In this document: positions 58,931 to 64,000 of the stretch, in pieces
How the letters are laid out: every line of letters begins with the position of its first letter
How positions within the stretch are numbered: the stretch's first letter is position 1
NCBI GenBank assembly: GCA_034231615.1
Contig: CM067310.1
Coordinates: 3,764,510 to 3,828,509 of the forward strand
Length of the DNA stretch: 64,000 nt
Reading direction: 5' to 3'
Source: Meghimatium bilineatum
Taxonomy: Eukaryota; Mollusca; Gastropoda; Stylommatophora; Philomycidae
Notes under the pieces: generated by a model
Database searches by the model: none
Seen by the model: the letters and a program-made list of their open reading frames with translations, nothing else
Told to the model about the DNA's origin: nothing
Program-made: the position numbers and the translations under genes

Positions 58931-59154
58931 TATATGGAGTTCTTTGAAGATTATTTCCTGAGCTTGGAATGATCTTCTATAATTGACAATCTTAGCAGAT
59001 GTTGGGGAAACCCAAGTACACGAAACATTAACTTTGTGTCAGATTGTCCACCCCATATGTTTAACAATGTCGTCTTTGATTAAAGAACATATTCATCACT
59101 ATCATTCTCAGTCATATCCACATGTAATACTTCCTCATATTGGTAACACTAGTC

Positions 59155-59240
59155 AGGCAGTCTCTGGTCAGCCTGTGCATTGGTTGGTCAGCCTGTGCAT
59201 TGGTTGGTCAGCCTGTGCACTGGTCAGTCTGTGCGCTAGG
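59155..59240. repeat. 20-bp tandem repeat
   Basis: About 3.5 units of 'ggtcagcctgtgcattggtt', about 50 bp downstream of the ataxin-1 stop, probably in the 3' UTR or just beyond. Confidence 0.85.
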
Positions 59241-59288
59241 AAAACAGTGTGATATGATGCTGGTTGATAACTCAGCTTACTCAGACCT

Positions 59289-59981
59289 TTACCGTACTTC
59301 ATTATTCTGTGCCACTTTAGTATCTAGATGTTTCAATCTCTCCTGCTCCAGATCAGCTTTCACCGAGACTTGATCGAAGCTTGAGTATTTTCTCTGACAT
59401 TGAGATGAGGCTGAGTCTGAGTCCCCGTCTTCCTCCTCAAACAGCTCCTCTTTAAACTCGCTTTCAAATCTATGTGAATCTCTTCTCTTGGAGATATTAT
59501 TGTTAGCTTCCTTCTTGACGAGGACTATATTCGACGATGGAGGAGGCAGTTCGGTTTGAGATTGTCGTATTTTGCTAGCGTTAGCTGGTGTTGTCAATGA
59601 AGAGTGAAGAATATTGGTATGTTCTAATTTCAAAGATGAAGGTAAAACTGATGAGGAATTTGATGACAAGTTTGAAGATGTAGATATTGGAGGCACTGAT
59701 GATGATGCTGAAGGACTTTGTTGGACTTCTGGAATCTCTGCACCTGATGTGATGGATAATTTATGATGTGGGCCAACCATCTGGATGTGTTCCGGCTGAT
59801 GTTGACTTATCTCTGCAGCCTTCAGAGTGACATCTTTATGCGTGAGAGATATACAAACATCTCCTACATTCAGCTTCTGACAGTCCAGGCCATAGCGGGC
59901 AAGGGTTCTGGATACAGAACAAGATGACCAACCTTGACCAAAGACGAAGAATGGATGCTCTAGTGTGGCCTCAACAGTCAC
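59289..59981 (-). CDS. ATXN1: Ataxin-1 terminal exon: AXH C-terminal half and tail
   Basis: 693 nt including the stop, acceptor TTTTTTCAG. It begins VTVEATLEHPFFVFGQGWSS and continues through KLNVGDVCISLTHKDVTLKA, completing AXH. Then comes a Ser/Pro-rich linker and an acidic tail. A short basic SKRRDSHRF stretch may be the counterpart of the human C-terminal RKRRWSAPE motif (NLS, 14-3-3 site and U2AF-homology ligand motif), but it lacks the Trp. The protein ends DTKVAQNNEVR. Confidence 0.94.
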   Translation of the reverse strand: MTVEATLEHPFFVFGQGWSSCSVSRTLARYGLDCQKLNVGDVCISLTHKDVTLKAAEISQHQPEHIQMVGPHHKLSITSGAEIPEVQQSPSASSSVPPISTSSNLSSNSSSVLPSSLKLEHTNILHSSLTTPANASKIRQSQTELPPPSSNIVLVKKEANNNISKRRDSHRFESEFKEELFEEEDGDSDSASSQCQRKYSSFDQVSVKADLEQERLKHLDTKVAQNNEVR

Positions 59982-62900
59982 CTGAAAAAACAGGAAGTGT
60001 AATTATATATACATATATATCTTTATAAGTAATTTCTATTTGTCATACAAGCTATTTGTCATAAAATTTGTCTTGTGTAATTAAACTTATTGTGTCCACC
60101 GGGTGTTGAACCTTTTCTCAGCCGTGAGCCTGGTTTTGTTTTAGGAAGAACTCGACAGAAGAGTTCGGCCGAGCTCAATCTCTTTTCATAAAAATACTGT
60201 TTAACAATTGTTGTTTTGTAGCCATGAAGATTGATGGGTGTTTGATTATTGGCGACAGCTGGTAAGTCATATAACTGACTTTCTGACATTTTTTTGGATC
60301 TCTCTATTCAGTTTGTTGAACTCTGAAACCTGCTTTAGTTTTTTAACTGGTCTGGTGTACTGTTTAACTTGATAATCTCTGTTCTAGACGTGTTTCATAT
60401 GTATATTGTTCTCAGGTTGTATGAAGCAGGTGTGTGTGCAGCTGTAAGTTTTACATGTGTTTCATATGTGTATTGTTCTCAGGTTGTATGAAGCAGGTGT
60501 GTGTATGTGTGTGTGTGTGTGTGTGTGCAGCAGTAATTCATCTTCAGATTTGTATATATTAAACTTGGTCATCTGTAAATAGCAGTTCATTTAGTCTTCT
60601 TCTTCAGCGTTTATTCTCAAACTCCTGTTGGATCTCTCTTGTAGCAGGACCATGGTTCTATTAGATTTCCAGCAGGATGTAGTCCAGAGAATGGAAATGC
60701 GTTGTGTCGCCGTTTTATTTGCACCAATGGCCAGACACATGCATCTTCGGCAGAGTTTATTTAGTGAGCTGTGTTCTTTATTTATTTGTCATACTAATAA
60801 CTATATCAAGATTTGTCATACTAATAACTATATCAAGATTTGTCATACTAATAACTATATCAAGATTTGTCATACTAATAACTATATCAAGATTTGTTGT
60901 CATACTAATAACTATACCAAGATGTAACTTCTATCAAGAAATACTAGTAACAACATCAAGATGTAACTTCTATGTGTTATACTAGTAACAACATCAAGAC
61001 ATCACATCTATGTGTTATACTAGTAACAACATCAAGACATCACATCTATGTGTTATACTAGTAACAACATCAAGACATCACATCTATGTGTTATACTAGT
61101 AACAACATCAAGACATCGCATCTATGTGTTATAATTGTATAATGTACATAGCTGTATCTATACAAATAAAATTGGCATAGAAAATGAGAAATAAGTGACA
61201 CATGTTCTGCAACAGACTGTGTTTCACAACTAAAATTCTAGTTACCATTCATACAGTTCAGTTATTTTGTCAATATTATGTGAAACAACAGCACATTACT
61301 ATTCTCAAACTATGACTTCATACACATTGGAGCTGTGAGACTATCACATTAGCCTCTCATACACATTGGAGCTGTGAGACTATCCCATTAGCCTATCATA
61401 CACATTGGAGCTGTGAGACTATCCCACTAACCTCTCATACACATTGGAGCTGTGAGACTGTACCACTAGCTTCTACAACATGAAAATAATTGGAATAGAT
61501 ACACTTTTTGCCGAAGATGGATGTGTCGGGCCATTGGCGCAAATAAAACGGCGGCACAACACATTTCCATTCTCTGGACTACATCCTGCTGGAGATCTAG
61601 TAGAACTGCTACAGGAGAGATCCAGCAGGAGTTTGAGAATGAACGCTGAAGAAGAAGATACACTTTTTCTTCTGCAATCAGCATCTGTGGTCATGTTATA
61701 TTGTCAGGCCTGTCATCAGGGTGAAGTCCACTGTCTTCTCCAGGTCAGAGCGGCTGCCCCATAGCTTTTGCCTCAAGTCTGTATTCTCTGGCCAGGTCTG
61801 CTATCTCTGCTCTTTGTATGTTGGGCAGTCCTGAAGTATGTGCTCCAGAGTCTGGGTTCTGAGTCCACATGGACATTTATCTGTGTATGAGATCCTTAAT
61901 CGGTAAAGGTGACCCAACAGTCTGGAGTGGCCTGTTCCAAGGCGAAATATTGTGGTCTGTTGATATCTTTGGAGTAGATGTATTTCATCATGTTCGTATT
62001 CCACTCCATTTGTTTCTTCCACTTTGCTGTGTATGTGATCTGGGTTATTGTGTTTGCTTCTCCGTAAGACAGTGGGTGTCTGTGTTGCTCCATTTCACTT
62101 CCTGCTTTTGACAGAGCATCGGCTTTCTCATTTCCCATGATTCCACAGTGTGATGGTATCCACTAAAGGGTGATAGCTGATTATTATTGATACACTGAAA
62201 TCCCATTATAACAACTTGGTCCGGACCAACAAAATATATATGTAATAACAGAAATTTGCTATATACAGTACAAACAATAAAGAATAAATATAACTGGGGA
62301 TTATCAAAAGTGTTGTTAAATAGGGACATTTTAAATAAAAGGATGCGCTATAGATGGATTCCGCAGTATTATGTTGTAAATGTAATGTGTTACATTCCCA
62401 TACAGTGGATACTATCGTATTGTGGAATACCTGGACATGAGAAAGCAGATCGTCCGGCTAAGGAGGAAGCTGCTGATGATCAACCAGATGTGACAATAAT
62501 GAACGATTAAAAGAAACAGATGATCAAGGCAATTAGAAAGCAAACTCCAACACAAGATAAATACTAAATTATGAACAGACCAGACCAAGTTGTCATTCTG
62601 CTCCTCGGAACAGATTGGCAAAACATCCATGTGTACATGTGGACAGTCACCTCAGACAGCAGAGCATGTTCTTCAGGAATTCCCATAAAATGAGAAGTGG
62701 AGATAAATGCACAGCCTAGAGAAACAACAGGGGAAAATAACTCCACAGAACTCTGTACGAGTTACAAAAGACACCAAGTTTATAGAAGAGACACAACTTC
62801 AGATATAAGCTTGTTCCAGGCGAACGAAAGAAGAAGAAGAATCCCCTAAAACTTTGCAAGTAGATACTTATTTGTACTTCAGATATAAGCAAGTTCCAGG

Positions 62901-64000
62901 CGAACGAAAGAAGAAGAAGAAGAATCCCCTAAAACTTTGCAAGCAGATACTTACTTGTACTTCAGATATAAGCAAGTTCCAGGCAATCGAAAGAAGAAGA
63001 AGAAGAATCCCCTAAAACTTTGCAAGTAGATACTTACTTGTACATGATGCTCTCCTACAGAGAAGCTGAGCATTGCTGTGCCACTATCAGGATTCTCCTC
63101 AATCTTCACCACTCTGCTAGAATCAACCTTCAGGTCTGATGAGATCTCTGCACTGTTAACAAAGTCTTCTGTTTGAAGATCTTCTACCCTTTTAAGAGTG
63201 CCATTTGCTAATTGAATAATTGAGCCTTTAAAGAAGTGGCAGGGGTACTGAAGGTGTGTGGGGTGTTCTTCATTGGGTGGAGAGATAGAGGGAGGTGTTA
63301 TGGATGGAGATGATTGGTACAGCTTTTGCTTATGCTCATTGTCAATGCAATTGTCCTCACTGTGGAGCTGCTGGTATGGGTCATGTTGTTGACCATGCTG
63401 CTTAGATAAGTTATTATCTGAGTGTTGACCAGTCACAGTCTCTCTAGCGTTGCTTGATTTTGATACACCATGAGGAGATGCTGCGTGAGCTTCAGGGGGG
63501 TGACGACTGCTTGACCTAAGGCCATCACTGTGTTGTGCTGAAGACATCTGGTTACTATGAGTCATAGATGTTGACCCAACACTAACTAATTTTGGCAGTT
63601 TGGTCACAGGCTCATCTTTGAGTCCAAACATTCCACTAACTTTGGAAGAGTCATCAAGTATGTTTGAATCTGAAGGTCTGGTTAGGATTCTGTGCTTCAG
63701 GCTCCCTTCTTTACCACTCAAAGATGATCTGGTGTACATATCACATCTCCCAGGAGGACAGTCTCTGCTTCCCCCATATTCCTTGACAACTGTGTCAAAG
63801 GATACTTTCAGACAATGTCCACTAGATGAGTATGAGCTAGGTGAGAGAACTGCTTGCTCTTCGTGTAAGCTTGATGAATTTCTATAAAGTGCCTCCCTGG
63901 AAAGTTCTCCCTCTCTGCCTTGAAGACAACTGCTTCCTTTCATACTAGCCATCTTCTCCAAATGTTGAGACGAGAGAGGATCTTGATGTGTGACTGTTGG
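59289..64000 (-). CDS. ATXN1: Ataxin-1 family protein, 3' two exons, 5' end beyond right edge
   Basis: AXH-domain protein; in animals ataxin-1 is a nuclear and cytoplasmic RNA- and protein-binding corepressor partner (for example of Capicua). Exons 63038-64000 and 59289-59981 join in phase 0 exactly where the AXH domain of human ataxin-1 continues (GEHHVQ then VTVEATLEHPFFVFGQGWSS). HBP1 also has an AXH domain but ends in an HMG box. None follows here, so ataxin-1 or ATXN1L is the better call. No polyglutamine tract is seen in the visible part. The intron of 3056 bp is packed with SINEs, LINE-A pieces and tandem repeats. Confidence 0.93.
60059..60289 (-). other. Unassigned 76-codon ORF in ataxin-1 intron
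   Basis: MSESQLYDLPAVANNQTPIN, then LHGYKTTIVKQYFYEKRLSS and GSTPGGHNKFNYTRQIL. It looks protein-like in composition but has no family I know. No acceptor/donor pair in phase with the flanking AXH halves, which join directly. Confidence 0.2.
60380..60530. repeat. Two-copy 74-bp tandem repeat with (GT)n
   Basis: 'gtgtttcatatgtatattgt' + 'tctcaggttgtatgaagcag' appears twice, the second copy extended by a GT run. Ataxin-1 intron. Confidence 0.85.
60596..60754 (-). mobile_element. S1 SINE-like element with 11-bp TSD
   Basis: Flanks GTTCATTTAGT (60585-60595) and GTTTATTTAGT (60755-60765), one mismatch. Full S1 layout. Confidence 0.85.
60775..61140. repeat. Adjacent 27-bp and 38-bp tandem arrays
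   Basis: First about 5 units of 'tcatactaataactatatcaag' + 'atttg' (27 bp), then about 5 of 'tatgtgttatactagtaaca' + 'acatcaagacatcacatc' (38 bp). The two units share 'actagtaacaacatcaaga' / 'actaataactatatcaaga', so one likely arose from the other. Confidence 0.9.
61310..61465. repeat. 39-bp tandem repeat
   Basis: Four units of 'tacacattggagctgtgaga' + 'ctatcccattagcctctca'. Confidence 0.92.
61510..61655 (+). mobile_element. S1 SINE-like element with perfect 13-bp TSD
   Basis: 146 bp between AGATACACTTTTT at 61497-61509 and 61656-61668. Starts GCCGAAGATGG, ends GAACGCTGAAGAAGA. Confidence 0.93.
61670..62170 (-). mobile_element. LINE-A 3' fragment
   Basis: Minus strand: GNEKADALSKAGSEMEQHRH (end of RNase H), then after a frameshift TTIFRLGTGHSRLLGHLYRL and KCPCGLRTQTLEHILQDCPT. 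Ends with a GAAGAAAAAG tail. Confidence 0.8.
62376..62838 (+). mobile_element. LINE-A 3' fragment
   Basis: IPIQWILSYCGIPGHEKADR (RNase H end), MNRPDQVVILLLGTD, then decayed sequence to 'cttcagatataagcttgttc' and GCGAACGAAAGAAGAAGAAG. Its 3' end takes part in the triplication at 62798-63043. Confidence 0.75.
62798..63043 (-). repeat. 83-bp triplication spanning the ataxin-1 AXH exon donor
   Basis: Units 62798-62877, 62878-62960 and 62961-63043. Each holds the LINE-A 3' end ('ttcagatataagcaagttcc'), a GAA run, 'ccctaaaactttgcaag' and, on the minus strand, GTACAAGTAAGTATC, i.e. 6 exon bases plus the donor. The rightmost is the functional boundary. The leftmost donor is mutated (GTACAAATAAG). 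Confidence 0.92.
63038..64000 (-). CDS. ATXN1: Ataxin-1 exon carrying N-terminal half of AXH
   Basis: Open for 321 codons to the window edge, ending at a donor GTAAGT (63032-63037). The first about 240 residues are Ser/His/Gln-rich and low complexity (for example QHGQQHDPYQQLHSED). From about residue 250 comes the AXH start: CHFFKGSIIQLANGTLKRVE, then DLQTEDFVNSAEISSDLKVD, ending SFSVGEHHVQ. This matches human KGSIIQLANGELKKVEDLKT closely. The donor and 6 exon bases are copied in a downstream tandem triplication. Confidence 0.95.

Overview
The window is nuclear DNA of an animal. Genes are split into short exons with GT-AG introns, introns are long and full of retrotransposon debris, and the sequence is AT-rich. 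Two host genes are recognisable, both on the minus strand. Gastropod or other lophotrochozoan origin is my inference from the repeat landscape and the frequent TAGGCCTA octamer. I cannot prove it from this sequence.

Positions 1-35964 (minus strand): DNA topoisomerase I (TOP1). Fourteen exons were placed by homology, splice signals and phase, from the start codon at 35964 down to an exon ending at 687. The last exons, with the equivalents of human His632 and the catalytic Tyr723, lie beyond the left edge. One 432-codon Ser/Lys/His-rich exon (25095-26392) makes the N-terminal domain much longer than in vertebrates. The equivalents of human Arg488, Lys532 and Arg590 are present.

Positions 59289-64000 (minus strand): the 3' end of an ataxin-1 family gene. 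Its AXH domain is split between exons 63038-64000 and 59289-59981. The gene continues past the right edge.

Positions 36000-59300: about 23 kb with no host gene I can support. It holds many broken non-LTR retrotransposons (LINEs), a mariner relic, a hAT/ZMYM-like relic, SINE-like elements and tandem repeats. Several elements are nested, with readable target-site duplications (TSDs).

For reference I use provisional names. LINE-A carries RNase H and a (GAA)n tail. LINE-B has a C-terminus with 'IKEWIGQDI'. LINE-C ends '..YASRHGT' followed by a GAT-rich tail. LINE-D has a 'RYKWESN' tail. LINE-E has an APE domain, RT and a C-terminal C2H2-like finger. S1 (about 150-160 bp) and S2 (about 277 bp) are related GAA-tailed SINE-like families. 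R is a 423-bp element with a CCAA-rich tail.

The most striking pattern is that three of the exon-intron boundaries seen here have been tandemly copied together with their 5' splice sites: TOP1 exon 10 (a 0.3-kb duplication), TOP1 exon 13 (a 43-bp minisatellite of about 8 units) and the ataxin-1 AXH exon (an 83-bp unit, 3 copies). The other main result is the S1 family: uniform 5' ends, 9-13 bp TSDs and an internal stem-loop, with no recognisable tRNA-type promoter.
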